NCBI RefSeq assembly: GCF_003234855.1
Contig: NZ_QKTO01000006.1
Span: forward strand, 1 to 64,000
Origin: Curtobacterium sp. MCBD17_032
GTDB taxonomy: Bacteria > Actinomycetota > Actinomycetes > Actinomycetales > Microbacteriaceae
Length of the DNA: 64,000 nt
Direction of reading: 5' to 3'
Shown: piece after piece, positions 41,901 through 50,458 of the stretch
How the letters are laid out: each line of letters opens with the position of its first letter
Position numbering within the stretch: position 1 is the stretch's first letter
Notes under the pieces: model-generated
Databases searched by the model: none
What the model saw: the letters and a program-made list of their open reading frames with translations, nothing else
What the model was told of the DNA's origin: nothing
Program-made: the position numbers and the translations under genes

Positions 41901-42984
41901 ACAGCGGACCAGCACCGACAAGACGATCACGCAGACCCCGATCCCGACCCGCTGGGTCGGCCCGATCCGGGTCAGCGGGAACGCGGTGGAGGGCGAGCAC
42001 GCGGTGCCCCTCGCGACGTACGAGTCGCCGCTGTGGCCGTCCGTCGGCCGGGGGGCGCGCATCTCCCGGATGGTCGAGGGCGGCATCGTCGCGACCGTGG
42101 TCGACGAGCGGATGACCCGGTCCGTCGTCGTGCGGGCCTCGAGCGCGGCCGCCGCGCACCTGGCCACGGGGCGGATCCTCGCGCGCCAGGCCGAGCTCGA
42201 GCAGATCGTCGCCGGGCAGAGCCGGTTCGCGAAGCTCGTCGAGGTGCACCCGGAGATCGTCGGGGACCTGCTGTTCCTGCGGTTCGCCTTCACCACGGGC
42301 GACGCCTCGGGCCACAACATGGTCACGCAGGCCGCGGACACCCTGCTGCCGGCGATCCTGGCGTGGGAGCCCGAGCTGTCGTACGTGTCGATCTCGGGCA
42401 ACTTCTGCTCCGACAAGAAGGCCACCGCGGTGAACGGCATCCGTGGCCGCGGACGGCACACGATCGCCGAGATCGTGCTGCCCGGGATGGTCGTCGAGCG
42501 GTTCCTGAAGTCGTCGACCGAGCGCATCGTCGACCTGAACACCGCGAAGAACCTCGTCGGGTCGACGATCGCCGGGGCCCTACGCTCGGCGAACGCGCAC
42601 TACGCCAACATGCTGCTCGGCTTCTACGTCGCCACCGGACAGGACGCCGCGAACATCGTCGAGGGCTCCCAGGGCATCACGTTCGCCGAGGCCCGCGGCG
42701 ACGACCTGTACTTCTCGTGCTCGCTGCCGCACCTCATCGTCGGCACGGTCGGCAACGGCAAGGGCAACGACCTGCCCGTCGTCGAGGACGCCCTCGTGCG
42801 CCTCGGCTGCCGGGAGGACCGCGAGCCCGGCGCGAACGCACGACGGCTCGCGGGGCTCTGCGCCGCGACCGTCCTGTGCGGCGAGCTGTCGCTGCTCGCG
42901 GCACAGACGAACCCGGGGGAGCTGATGGCGGCGCACGTCGCCATGGAACGATCGGGCAACCGACCGGAAGGAGCGTCGGCATGA
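41887..42984 (+). CDS. hmgR: HMG-CoA reductase, class I-like
   Basis: This enzyme reduces HMG-CoA to mevalonate using two NADPH. The 365-residue protein carries the expected residues: Glu in the VEGGIVATVVDE region, the cofactor motif DASGHNM (DAMGMNM in most class I enzymes), Lys in CSDKKATAVNG, Asp in GQDAANIVEG, and the mobile His in AAHVAMERSGN near the end. The short length and soluble N-terminus match Streptomyces-type bacterial class I enzymes. It overlaps both pmk and hmgS. Confidence 0.94.
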   Translation: MSAPEQRTSTDKTITQTPIPTRWVGPIRVSGNAVEGEHAVPLATYESPLWPSVGRGARISRMVEGGIVATVVDERMTRSVVVRASSAAAAHLATGRILARQAELEQIVAGQSRFAKLVEVHPEIVGDLLFLRFAFTTGDASGHNMVTQAADTLLPAILAWEPELSYVSISGNFCSDKKATAVNGIRGRGRHTIAEIVLPGMVVERFLKSSTERIVDLNTAKNLVGSTIAGALRSANAHYANMLLGFYVATGQDAANIVEGSQGITFAEARGDDLYFSCSLPHLIVGTVGNGKGNDLPVVEDALVRLGCREDREPGANARRLAGLCAATVLCGELSLLAAQTNPGELMAAHVAMERSGNRPEGASA

Positions 42985-44153
42985 CCGCGCAGCACCCGCT
43001 CTCGGTGGGCATCCACGACCTCGCGATCGCGACCGGGCACCACGTGCTCGACCTCGACGACCTCGCGGCCACCACCGGCGTCGACCCGGCGAAGTACCAC
43101 GTCGGCATCGGGCAGGACGCGTTCAGCGTTCCCGCGCCCGACGAGGACATCGTCACGATGGGCGCCGCCGCCGCGAAGGAGGTCCTCGACCGCCACGGTG
43201 TCGCGGGCATCCGCACGGTGCTGTTCGCCACCGAGTCCGGCATCGACCAGTCGAAGGCCGCCGGCGTCTTCGTGCACGGGCTGCTCGGCCTGCCGGAGAA
43301 CGTCCGCGTCGTCGAACTCAAGCAGGCCTGCTACGGCGGGACCGCCGCGGTGCAGATGGCGCTCGGCATCATCGCGCGGGACCCGAGCGAGCGCGTGCTC
43401 GTCATCGCCGCCGACGTGGCCCGCTACGACGTGGAGACGGCCGCCGAGCCCACGCAGGGCGCCGGCGCGGTCGCGATGCTCATCGCCGCCGATCCGGACC
43501 TGGTCGAACTCGAGCCGCAGTCCGGGCTCTTCACCGCCGACGTCGACGACTTCTGGCGGCCGAACGACCGCTCCACCGCGCTGGTGGACGGCCGGCTGTC
43601 GGTGACCGCCTACGTCGACGCGTTCATCGGCGCCTGGGACGACCTCGCCTCGCGCGGGGGCCCCGGCATCGAGGCGATCGACCGCTTCGTGCACCACCAG
43701 CCGTTCACGAAGATGGCGATCAAGGCGCACCGGAAGCTCGCGCAGCACGTCGGCGTGCCGTTCGAGGAGACCGAGCTCGCCGTCGGCTTCACCTACAACC
43801 GGCAGACCGGCAACACGTACACGGCGTCCCTCTGGATCGCGCTCGGCGCCCTGCTCGACCTGGACGACGACCTCGCCGGGGCCCGCATCGGCATGTTCAG
43901 CTACGGCTCCGGCAGTGTCGGGGAGCTCATGACCGGCGTCGTCCGTCCGGGGTACCGCGACTCCCGTCGGACCGGCCGCGTGGCCGAGCTGCTCGCGGCG
44001 CGGGTCCCGCTGTCCGTCGAGGCGTACCGGGAGCTGCACGCGGCCGGGGCCGCGACGAGCGACGACGTCGAGCGCCCGCGGGTCACCGCCGGGCCGTTCC
44101 GCTTCGCGGGGGTCGCCGGCGGCGCCCGACACTACGAGGCGACCGGCGCCTGA
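42981..44153 (+). CDS. hmgS: HMG-CoA synthase
   Basis: This enzyme condenses acetyl-CoA with acetoacetyl-CoA to HMG-CoA, the entry to the pathway. The 390-residue thiolase-fold protein has the triad Glu85 (ATESGID), Cys117 (KQACYGGTAA) and His239 (VHHQPFTKM). The GNTYTASLWIALG and MFSYGSGSVGELM segments are typical. The ATG overlaps the hmgR stop (ATGA) and follows an AAGGAG site. It is the last gene of the operon; thiolase and idi must be elsewhere. Confidence 0.95.
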   Translation: MTAQHPLSVGIHDLAIATGHHVLDLDDLAATTGVDPAKYHVGIGQDAFSVPAPDEDIVTMGAAAAKEVLDRHGVAGIRTVLFATESGIDQSKAAGVFVHGLLGLPENVRVVELKQACYGGTAAVQMALGIIARDPSERVLVIAADVARYDVETAAEPTQGAGAVAMLIAADPDLVELEPQSGLFTADVDDFWRPNDRSTALVDGRLSVTAYVDAFIGAWDDLASRGGPGIEAIDRFVHHQPFTKMAIKAHRKLAQHVGVPFEETELAVGFTYNRQTGNTYTASLWIALGALLDLDDDLAGARIGMFSYGSGSVGELMTGVVRPGYRDSRRTGRVAELLAARVPLSVEAYRELHAAGAATSDDVERPRVTAGPFRFAGVAGGARHYEATGA

Positions 44154-44232
44154 GCGGGCCGTGCTCCGGTCCTGCGTGACCGCACTGACTGCGCATCGGC
44201 CCGGCTCGGTCCGATGCCGCGGCGGTGGTGAG

Positions 44233-44254
44233 CGGCCCTCGGAGGGGGGCCGCG
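44233..44254 (+). terminator. short hairpin after the mevalonate operon
   Basis: GCGGCCC (44233-44239) and GGGCCGC (44248-44254) form a 7-bp stem with an 8-base loop, 79 bases after hmgS and before the leaderless peptidase gene. There is no U-tract, so this is only a candidate. Confidence 0.4.
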
Positions 44255-44295
44255 CCTCCCGGATCGGAGCCGCGCCGACGCCGTAGGCTTGCCGT

Positions 44296-44784
44296 GTGGA
44301 CGCTGTCGGTGCCGGGGCGATCCGCGACGTCGTCGCGGTGCTCCCGACCGCGCCCCGACTCGGACACGTCGTCGACGCCGTCGCTGCTCGGATCGGGAAG
44401 CCGGTCCGGGTCGTGGACGTCGACGGCCCGAGCTGGGGTGCCCTGACCGCGCTCGTCTCGCAGCTGCCGGACGTGGCGCTCGTGCTCCTCCCGCCGGGGG
44501 CGACGCCGCTCTACCGGATGCACTGCGTCCTGCACGAACTCGGTCACCTCGTCCGCGGGGACACCGGCGTGCCGGTCCCACGGACCCAGCTCGACTTCGC
44601 CGCGTGGTCCACCGGAGGCACTGTCTGTCACCGCTCGATCGACGAGGTCCAGCATGCGCTCCCGGCCGCGGCGGGCAGCGCACTGCAGGGCGACGACGAG
44701 GAGTTCGCCGAGAGCTTCGCGTACGAACTGGCCACGGTCCTCCTGTCCGGGACCGTCGGGACGGACGAGCGGACCTACGGCTAG
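44296..44784 (+). CDS. ImmA/IrrE-type metallopeptidase-like protein
   Basis: The product is a 162-residue cytoplasmic protein. The zinc motif HELGH (His80, Glu81, His84), preceded by YRMHCVL, and a downstream acidic helix (DEEFAESFAYELA) supplying the third ligand match the ImmA/IrrE (DUF955) peptidase family. Such proteins cleave regulators, often XRE repressors, under stress. A TAGGCT -10 (44284-44289) starts 12 bases before the GTG, so it is leaderless. No XRE gene is adjacent. Instead the next gene, a membrane protein, shares one base with its stop. Confidence 0.82.
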   Translation: MDAVGAGAIRDVVAVLPTAPRLGHVVDAVAARIGKPVRVVDVDGPSWGALTALVSQLPDVALVLLPPGATPLYRMHCVLHELGHLVRGDTGVPVPRTQLDFAAWSTGGTVCHRSIDEVQHALPAAAGSALQGDDEEFAESFAYELATVLLSGTVGTDERTYG

Positions 44785-45689
44785 TGGGCGCGCTGCACGC
44801 CCTGGCCTTCTGGTGTGCCGCGGCGAGCTTCGCGATCCGGGCGCCCTCGATCGGGCGGAACCCGCACGGCCGGGCGAGCTGGGCGGCCACCGGGGTCGGC
44901 GCGCTCGGTCTCCTGACCCTCGGCGCGGTCGTGCCGCAGCGGGACCTCGACGCGCTGCTCGGCGGCACGAACCTGCTCAACCTCGTGCAGAACCTCTGCG
45001 CGACCACCGCGTTCTGGCTGCTCTTCCGCGGCAGCGTCCGCAGTGTCGACCGGCGTCCGGCACTGTCGCACCCGTTCGCCCTGGTGGTGATGCTCGCGTC
45101 CTTCACGGTGCCGTTCCTGTTCATCCGGGACCGCGGGGACACCGTGTTCACGTTCATCGTGGACGAGATCGACCAGACGGCCACGTGGCTGTACGCGTGC
45201 GTCTACATGGCGTGTGTCGCGGTCATCACCGCCACCACGCTCGCGCGCGGGGTGCTCGGGAGCCGCGGAGCACTCGTCGTGTTCCGGGTCGGCCTGTCCC
45301 TCGTCACGATCGCGAGCGCCGAGGAGATCGTGTCCCTGACGGCCGACCACTTCGTGCTCGGGTCGGTGCTGCTCCGCGACGTCCTCCGGACCGCGTTCGA
45401 CCCGCCGTTCTACCTGGGGATCGTGCTCATGGTCGCCGCGATGGCGTCGATGACCGTCCGGAGGTGGGCCCGGGAGGCCCGTCTCCGCGGACACCGCGTC
45501 CGGCTCGCCCGCATCGCACGCCGCCTCGACCTCCGCGCACGACGCCGTCGGGGTGGGCTCCAGGTGCGCACCTACGACCTGCTCATCGCGATCCGGGACG
45601 CCGAGGTCCAGGGGCGGGAGCTCACCCCCGCGGAGACGGCGTCCGTGCGGTCGGCGGAGCTCATGCTCGCGAAGGACCTCGCAGGCTGA
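44784..45689 (+). CDS. seven-helix membrane protein paired with the ImmA/IrrE-like gene
   Basis: The product is a 301-residue protein with about seven TM segments in residues 3-225, followed by a basic cytoplasmic tail of about 70 residues (RIARRLDLRARRRRGG, then a helical end with TPAETASVRSAEL). It begins at the GTG that shares one base with the peptidase stop, so the two are coupled. The arrangement recalls actinobacterial pairs of ImmA/IrrE peptidase and MAB_1171c-type membrane proteins; I cannot confirm homology. It may be a membrane sensor for the peptidase. Confidence 0.72.
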   Translation: MGALHALAFWCAAASFAIRAPSIGRNPHGRASWAATGVGALGLLTLGAVVPQRDLDALLGGTNLLNLVQNLCATTAFWLLFRGSVRSVDRRPALSHPFALVVMLASFTVPFLFIRDRGDTVFTFIVDEIDQTATWLYACVYMACVAVITATTLARGVLGSRGALVVFRVGLSLVTIASAEEIVSLTADHFVLGSVLLRDVLRTAFDPPFYLGIVLMVAAMASMTVRRWAREARLRGHRVRLARIARRLDLRARRRRGGLQVRTYDLLIAIRDAEVQGRELTPAETASVRSAELMLAKDLAG

Positions 45690-45719
45690 CGGGGCGGTGG
45701 CGGCACCGGACCCGCCCGG

Positions 45720-47585
45720 TCACTGCCCGGTGACGGCCCGACGGATCTGCTCGATGGGGACCTTCGGCGACCGGTCGGCGTTGAGCAGCCCGTTCGTCTC
45801 CTGCATCGTGTCCGTCAGCTGCGTCCAGCACGAGCCGGCGAGGAACGTGCTGGCACGGACGGCGTCGTGCAGCGCGGTGATGCGCTCGACCCAGTCGTCG
45901 CCGTCGGTGGCGGTCGTGTAGCCCCAGCCCTCCTCGCGGCGCCCGCCCGACTGGTGACGCACCCCGCCGAACTCGGTGAGCATCACCGGCTGCCCCTGGT
46001 CCACCGCGCCGCCGACGAACTGCGGGTGCCCGGACGGGGCGAGCCCCTCGAGGGCACGGGTGCGGGCGGTGTCGTCCGCGTACGTGCGCGCCAGCACCGC
46101 ACCGTCGCCCTCGTAGTCGTGGATGGTGACGATGTCGGTGTCCTGCTGCTCCCAGCCGTCGTTCCCGATCACCGGGCGGGACGGGTCGAGCGCGCGGGTC
46201 AGGTCGACGAGGGCGCGGGAGTACGCCTGCTGCGCCGGGTCGGACACGACGTGCTGGATGCCCCACGACTCGTTGAACGGGACCCAGGTGACGATCGACG
46301 GGTGGGACGCGTCCCGCTCCACTGCGGCGGTCCACTCCGCGGTGAGGCGGCGCACTGCGGTGGGGGAGAACTCGTACGCGGCCGGCGCCTCGCCCCACAC
46401 CATGAGGCCGAGGCGGTCCGCCCAGTGCAGGAACCGCGGGTCCTCGATCTTCTGGTGCATCCGCGCGGCGTTGAACCCGAGCGCCTTGATGAGCTCGACC
46501 TCCTGCCGGTGCGCGAGCGGGTGCGGTGCGGCGAGGTGCGACTCCGGCCAGAACGCCTGGTCGAGCACACTGCGCACCGGGTACGGCGCTCGGTTGAGCA
46601 GGAAGCGGCCGCCGCCGACACCGACGCTGCGCATGCCGAGGTAGCTCGACACCGCGTCGAGCACCCGGCCGTCGCGGTCGACGAGCGTGAGCACGGCGTC
46701 GACGAGGCGCGGGTGCTCGGGGGACCAGGTCAGCTCGTCCTCGGCCTGCCCGTTGCGCTGCCGGGCGACGGGCACCGTCACGTCGAGGGTCGGCCGGCTC
46801 GCAGTCGCGTCCCAGTCGGTGGTGCCGAGGTCCTCGTCCCGTTCGTCGAACCGCAGGGCGACCCGGAGCCGAGCACCGGCGGGGACGCGCCCCCGGAAGC
46901 GGACGGTCAGGGCGGTGGTGGTGGGGCCGGCCGGCGACCACCGGAGTGCGCTGATCGCGGTGGCGGGCACGGCCTCCAGCCAGACCGGCTGCCAGATACC
47001 GGTCGTGCGGCGGTACCAGATCGCGTGCGCGTCCTCGTGCCAGTCCTGCTTGCCGCGGGGGAGGGTGACGTCGGCCGGGTCGTCCTCGGCGCGCACGACG
47101 AGCAGGTGGTCGCCCGCGCCGTCGAGGGTGTCGGCGAGCAGCGCCGTGACGTCGAACGAGAACGGCGTGTGTCCGCCCTCGTGCTCGCCGACGAACCGGC
47201 CGTCGATCCACACCTGGGCGCGGTGGTCCACCGCGCCGAAGTGCAGCACCAGGCGGGGACGCGCGGTGCCGTGGCCGGCGGCCTCGAGTTCCGCCCGGCC
47301 GATGGTGCGGGCGTACCAGACCACCGGGTGGAACCCCGGGTCGCCGATGCCGGACGCCGGGGACTCGGGCGGGAAGGGCACGGTGATCGTCCGGGGAGCC
47401 GGGAGGCCCGCGGCCCACCCCGAGTCCGCCCCGCCGTCCTCGTCGTCGTACCGGAAGGACCAGGTCCCGCTCAGGTCCGTCCAGTCCCGGCGCAGCATCT
47501 GCGGTCGGGGGTAGCGGCCGTCCTGCCGACTCGCGAGGGGCAGGTCGGTGACGTCGACGGGGGCCGGGGAAGCGACGGTGCTCAT
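45720..47585 (-). CDS. glycoside hydrolase family 2 (beta-glycosidase)
   Basis: The product is a 621-residue enzyme without a signal peptide, so cytoplasmic. A jelly-roll sugar-binding domain (about 35-210), an Ig-like domain (about 210-325) and a TIM barrel (about 330-600) follow in GH2 order. The acid/base is Glu439 in PFNESWG, and the nucleophile is Glu538 in LTEFGG. It lacks the C-terminal domains of LacZ, so it is a short GH2 enzyme; beta-galactosidase, beta-glucuronidase-like or other specificity cannot be told. Its promoter contains the LacI palindrome, so it belongs to the regulon with the GH31 enzyme and importer. Confidence 0.92.
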   Translation of the reverse strand: MSTVASPAPVDVTDLPLASRQDGRYPRPQMLRRDWTDLSGTWSFRYDDEDGGADSGWAAGLPAPRTITVPFPPESPASGIGDPGFHPVVWYARTIGRAELEAAGHGTARPRLVLHFGAVDHRAQVWIDGRFVGEHEGGHTPFSFDVTALLADTLDGAGDHLLVVRAEDDPADVTLPRGKQDWHEDAHAIWYRRTTGIWQPVWLEAVPATAISALRWSPAGPTTTALTVRFRGRVPAGARLRVALRFDERDEDLGTTDWDATASRPTLDVTVPVARQRNGQAEDELTWSPEHPRLVDAVLTLVDRDGRVLDAVSSYLGMRSVGVGGGRFLLNRAPYPVRSVLDQAFWPESHLAAPHPLAHRQEVELIKALGFNAARMHQKIEDPRFLHWADRLGLMVWGEAPAAYEFSPTAVRRLTAEWTAAVERDASHPSIVTWVPFNESWGIQHVVSDPAQQAYSRALVDLTRALDPSRPVIGNDGWEQQDTDIVTIHDYEGDGAVLARTYADDTARTRALEGLAPSGHPQFVGGAVDQGQPVMLTEFGGVRHQSGGRREEGWGYTTATDGDDWVERITALHDAVRASTFLAGSCWTQLTDTMQETNGLLNADRSPKVPIEQIRRAVTGQ

Positions 47586-47593
47586 GGTCGAGC

Positions 47594-47622
47594 AATTTAC
47601 AGCGCTGTAAAGGCAGCGTCAA
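47594..47622 (-). promoter_or_regulatory. GH2 promoter with LacI operator between -35 and -10
   Basis: On the minus strand, TTGACG (47622-47617), a 17-bp spacer and TAAATT (47599-47594) form a good promoter. The perfect 16-bp palindrome TTTACAGCGCTGTAAA (47596-47611), with the LacI-family central CG, overlaps the spacer and the -10. It lies between the GH2 gene and the divergent LacI gene. The identical word recurs at 56155-56170. Confidence 0.92.
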
Positions 47623-47637
47623 CGGTACGGTGAGCGC

Positions 47638-48663
47638 GTGGGCCAGGTCACGCTGCAGGACGTCGCGGAGCACGCCGGCGTCTCGATGAAGACCGTGTCC
47701 AACGTCGTCCGCGGGTACCGGCACGTCAGTGACGCCATGCGGGAGCGCGTCCAGCGGTCGATCGACGAGCTCGGGTACCGGCCGAACGTGTCCGGACGCA
47801 GCCTCGCCACCGGGCGCACGAACATGCTCGCGTTCGCCTTCCCCGACCTCCGCCGTCCGTACTTCGCCGAGCTCGCGCACGTGTTCTCGCGCGTGTGTGC
47901 CGACCGCGGGTACCAGCTCCTGCTCGAGGAGACCGCCGGAGCGCCCGGTGGCGAGCTCTCCGCCGTCCGCGGGCGTGAGGCCGGTGTCGTCGACGGGGTC
48001 GTCATCCATCCGCAGGTCCTCACCCCGGCGGAGATCGACCGTGCCCGCGGGGACACCGCCGTCGTCTTCCTCGGGGAGGACGTCCGACCGCCGGGCGCGG
48101 ACCTCGTGGCGATCGACAACGTGCTCGCCGCGGCCGAGGCCGTTGCGCACCTCGCCGCCCTCGGGCGACACCGCATCGGGTTCCTCGGGCACGAGGTGGG
48201 CGAGCAGTCGCGCACCTCCGCCTTCCGCATGGAGGGGTACCGGGACGGACTGGCCACGGCCGGGCTGCCGTTCGACCCGTCGCTGTGCGTGCCGCGCGAG
48301 GTCGGCGACGCCCGCGGGGCCGAGCAGGCCTTCGGCCGAGCGCTCGACGACGGCCTGTCCATCGACGGGTTGCTCTGTCGGGACGACCTCGCCGCGGTCG
48401 GCGCCCTCCGCGCGATGCGGCTGCGCGGGCTCGAGGCTCCGCGGGACGTCGCAGTCGTCGGGTGGGACGCCATCGGGCTCGCCGCGAGCCTCGTGCCGAG
48501 TCTCACCTCGGTCGCGCCGGACACCGTCGCGCTCGCCGAGGCGACCCTCGACCGCCTGCAGGAGCGCATCGCGGGGCGGCCGGGCGAGGGTCGCGCGGTG
48601 ACGGTCGGGCACCGGATCCTGGTGGGGGAGAGTGCGCCCTACCCGGACGGTTCGGTCGACTGA
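47638..48663 (+). CDS. LacI-family repressor of the glycan regulon
   Basis: The product is a 341-residue regulator. The helix-turn-helix is at the N-terminus (VTLQDVAEHAGVSMKTVSNVVRG, then hinge YRPNVSGRSLATGRT). A two-lobed sugar-binding domain runs from about 60 to 335. A -10 TACGGT (47626-47631) starts 12 bases before the GTG, so the message is leaderless and under the same operator region. Identical operators at 47596 and 56155 indicate it represses the GH2 gene, itself, and the importer/GH31 operon. The inducer is probably a sugar released from the substrate. Confidence 0.93.
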   Translation: MGQVTLQDVAEHAGVSMKTVSNVVRGYRHVSDAMRERVQRSIDELGYRPNVSGRSLATGRTNMLAFAFPDLRRPYFAELAHVFSRVCADRGYQLLLEETAGAPGGELSAVRGREAGVVDGVVIHPQVLTPAEIDRARGDTAVVFLGEDVRPPGADLVAIDNVLAAAEAVAHLAALGRHRIGFLGHEVGEQSRTSAFRMEGYRDGLATAGLPFDPSLCVPREVGDARGAEQAFGRALDDGLSIDGLLCRDDLAAVGALRAMRLRGLEAPRDVAVVGWDAIGLAASLVPSLTSVAPDTVALAEATLDRLQERIAGRPGEGRAVTVGHRILVGESAPYPDGSVD

Positions 48664-48696
48664 CCGGAGGCTCCGTCCGGGCTCACCGGGAGGCGA

Positions 48697-49485
48697 TCAG
48701 TCCTCGTCGTGGCCGGGTCCGCCCGGGTGGCCGGGTCGGCCCTGGTGATCGGTCCGGCCGTCGTGGTCGACGATGCGGTCCAGCCACTCGGCGAAGACCG
48801 ATCGTTCAGCCGGCGACAGGGCCGCGAGGTCGGGGGCGACCGACCGGAGGGTCAGCGCGGCGGTCCGGGTCGCCCCCGTCCCGTCGACAGAGGCCTCGGT
48901 CGGCTCGGGGGTGCAGATCTGCGCCAGGACCGCCGCGAACGCGGCGTCGGCGACGGCGGGGTCCCGCGCGCCCTCGGGGTCGGCGAGCATGGTGAGCACC
49001 GCGCCGGTGCCGGCCGCGTGGATGAGCCGGACGGCGTCGCGTTCGCGCACCACGAGCCTCCCGGCCGCTGCGACGCGCCGCAGTCGTTCCTCGAGCAGCC
49101 GGAGTCCCGCGGCGACGGCCGGCGAGCCGCGGCCCCGACGCGGGTCGCTCATGATGACGAAGAGGTCGGGGTTGTCGAGCCCGAACCCGATCGTCAGGTC
49201 CCACCCGGTGCGGAGGTCGGCGACAGGGTCGACCGTAGGGTCGGCGGCGGCGGAGACCGCAGCGGCCTTCGTCCGGCTGAACTCGGTCATGGCGTGTTCC
49301 GCGACGGCGTCGAGCAGCCCGTCCTTGTCGCCGAACAGGCGGTAGATCGTCGGCGGTTGCACCGCCGCCCGGTCGGCCACCGCACGGGTCGTCACGCCTG
49401 CGGCCCCGTCCTGCCGGAGGAGCGCTGCGGCGGCGGTCACGATCCGGTCGCGGACGTCGGCACGAGGGGTGGCGGTTTCGGGCAC
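48697..49485 (-). CDS. TetR-family regulator
   Basis: The product is a 262-residue repressor. The helix-turn-helix has VTTRAVADRAAVQPPTIYRLFGDKDGLLDAV (about 30-60), and a longer than usual C-terminal domain ends in a His/Gly/Asp-rich tail (HDGRTDHQGRPGHPGGPGHDED) that may bind metal or be disordered. I start at the GTG 49485 because a TATCGT -10 (49497-49492) begins exactly 12 bases upstream. It is divergent from an NmrA-like oxidoreductase, its likely target. Confidence 0.85.
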   Translation of the reverse strand: MPETATPRADVRDRIVTAAAALLRQDGAAGVTTRAVADRAAVQPPTIYRLFGDKDGLLDAVAEHAMTEFSRTKAAAVSAAADPTVDPVADLRTGWDLTIGFGLDNPDLFVIMSDPRRGRGSPAVAAGLRLLEERLRRVAAAGRLVVRERDAVRLIHAAGTGAVLTMLADPEGARDPAVADAAFAAVLAQICTPEPTEASVDGTGATRTAALTLRSVAPDLAALSPAERSVFAEWLDRIVDHDGRTDHQGRPGHPGGPGHDED

Positions 49486-49491
49486 GGACCA

Positions 49492-49535
49492 ACGATAACA
49501 ACGTCTTGCTACCGGTGTGTTTCCGATGGTATCTT
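49492..49535. promoter_or_regulatory. divergent promoters of tetR and the NmrA-like gene
   Basis: On the minus strand, TATCGT (49497-49492) gives the leaderless tetR message. On the plus strand, TTGCTA (49506-49511), an 18-bp spacer and TATCTT (49530-49535) precede the NmrA-like gene. GGTA (49528-49531) and TACC (49544-49547) form the ends of a weak dyad over this -10, a possible TetR operator. Confidence 0.5.
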
Positions 49536-49571
49536 CCAAGCGTTACCAATGGTTCGAACGAGGAGACATCG

Positions 49572-50429
49572 ATGATCACCATCACCGGAGCGACCGGCGC
49601 CTTGAACGGTGCGACGACCGACCACCTGCTCGAGCGCCTCCCGGCGTCGGACGTCACCGTCGTCACCCGTGACCCGGCCCGGGCGGCACGCTTCGCCGAG
49701 CAGGGCGTCACCGTCCGGCAGGGCGACTACGACGACCCCGAAGGACTGCGAGCCGCCTTCGCCGGTGCGGACCAGCTCCTGCTCGTCTCGTCGAACGACC
49801 CCGTCGGTGACACGATCGGCCAGCACCGCAACGCGGTCGACGCCGCGGTGGCCGCCGGGGTCGGACGGATCCTCTACACGAGTCACCAGGGAGCCGGTGT
49901 CGGCTCGCCGTTCCTGCCGGCCCAGCACCACGCCGCGACCGAGGACATGCTCGCCGCGTCCGGCCTGCCGTGGACCTCGCTGCGGAACGGCTTCTACGCG
50001 CACAGCATCCAGTGGATGACCGGACCGTGGCAGGCCACGGGTGTCGTGTCGGTACCGGCCGACGGGCCGGTGTCCTGGACCGCCCGCGAGGACGCCGCCG
50101 AGGCCGCCGCGCAGATCCTCCTCGCGGCGGAACCCCTCGACGGCCCGGTGACGCTCACGGCGAGCGAGGCACCGACGTTCGAGGACCTGGCACGGACCGC
50201 CGCAGCGGTGTCCGGTGCCCCGGTGCGTTCCGAGGTCGTGGACGAGGACGAGTGGGTCGCCCGCGCGGTCGCCGGCGGACAGGACGAGCGCATGGTGCGC
50301 TTCCTGCTCGGCATGTACCAGGCGGCGGCGCAGGGTCGGTTCGCGGGCACGGACCCGCTGCTCCGCGACCTGCTCGGGCGCGAGCCGGTCAGCGCGCGGG
50401 ACGTGCTCGCCGGCACCGTGACGGCCTGA
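49572..50429 (+). CDS. NmrA-like NAD(P)-binding oxidoreductase
   Basis: The product is a 285-residue atypical SDR. The nucleotide loop is ITGATGALNG (about 4-13), followed by VTRDPARAARFAEQG and VRQGDYDDPEGLRAAFAGAD, the pattern of the NmrA/QorB (NAD(P)H:quinone oxidoreductase 2) group. The segments YTSHQGAG and RNGFYAHSI match that group. It may reduce quinones or act as a redox sensor. The ATG has an AGGAGA site. The divergent TetR probably represses it. Confidence 0.87.
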   Translation: MITITGATGALNGATTDHLLERLPASDVTVVTRDPARAARFAEQGVTVRQGDYDDPEGLRAAFAGADQLLLVSSNDPVGDTIGQHRNAVDAAVAAGVGRILYTSHQGAGVGSPFLPAQHHAATEDMLAASGLPWTSLRNGFYAHSIQWMTGPWQATGVVSVPADGPVSWTAREDAAEAAAQILLAAEPLDGPVTLTASEAPTFEDLARTAAAVSGAPVRSEVVDEDEWVARAVAGGQDERMVRFLLGMYQAAAQGRFAGTDPLLRDLLGREPVSARDVLAGTVTA

Positions 50430-50458
50430 GGGTCCGCCCGCCCGGCGCCGGTCCGTCC

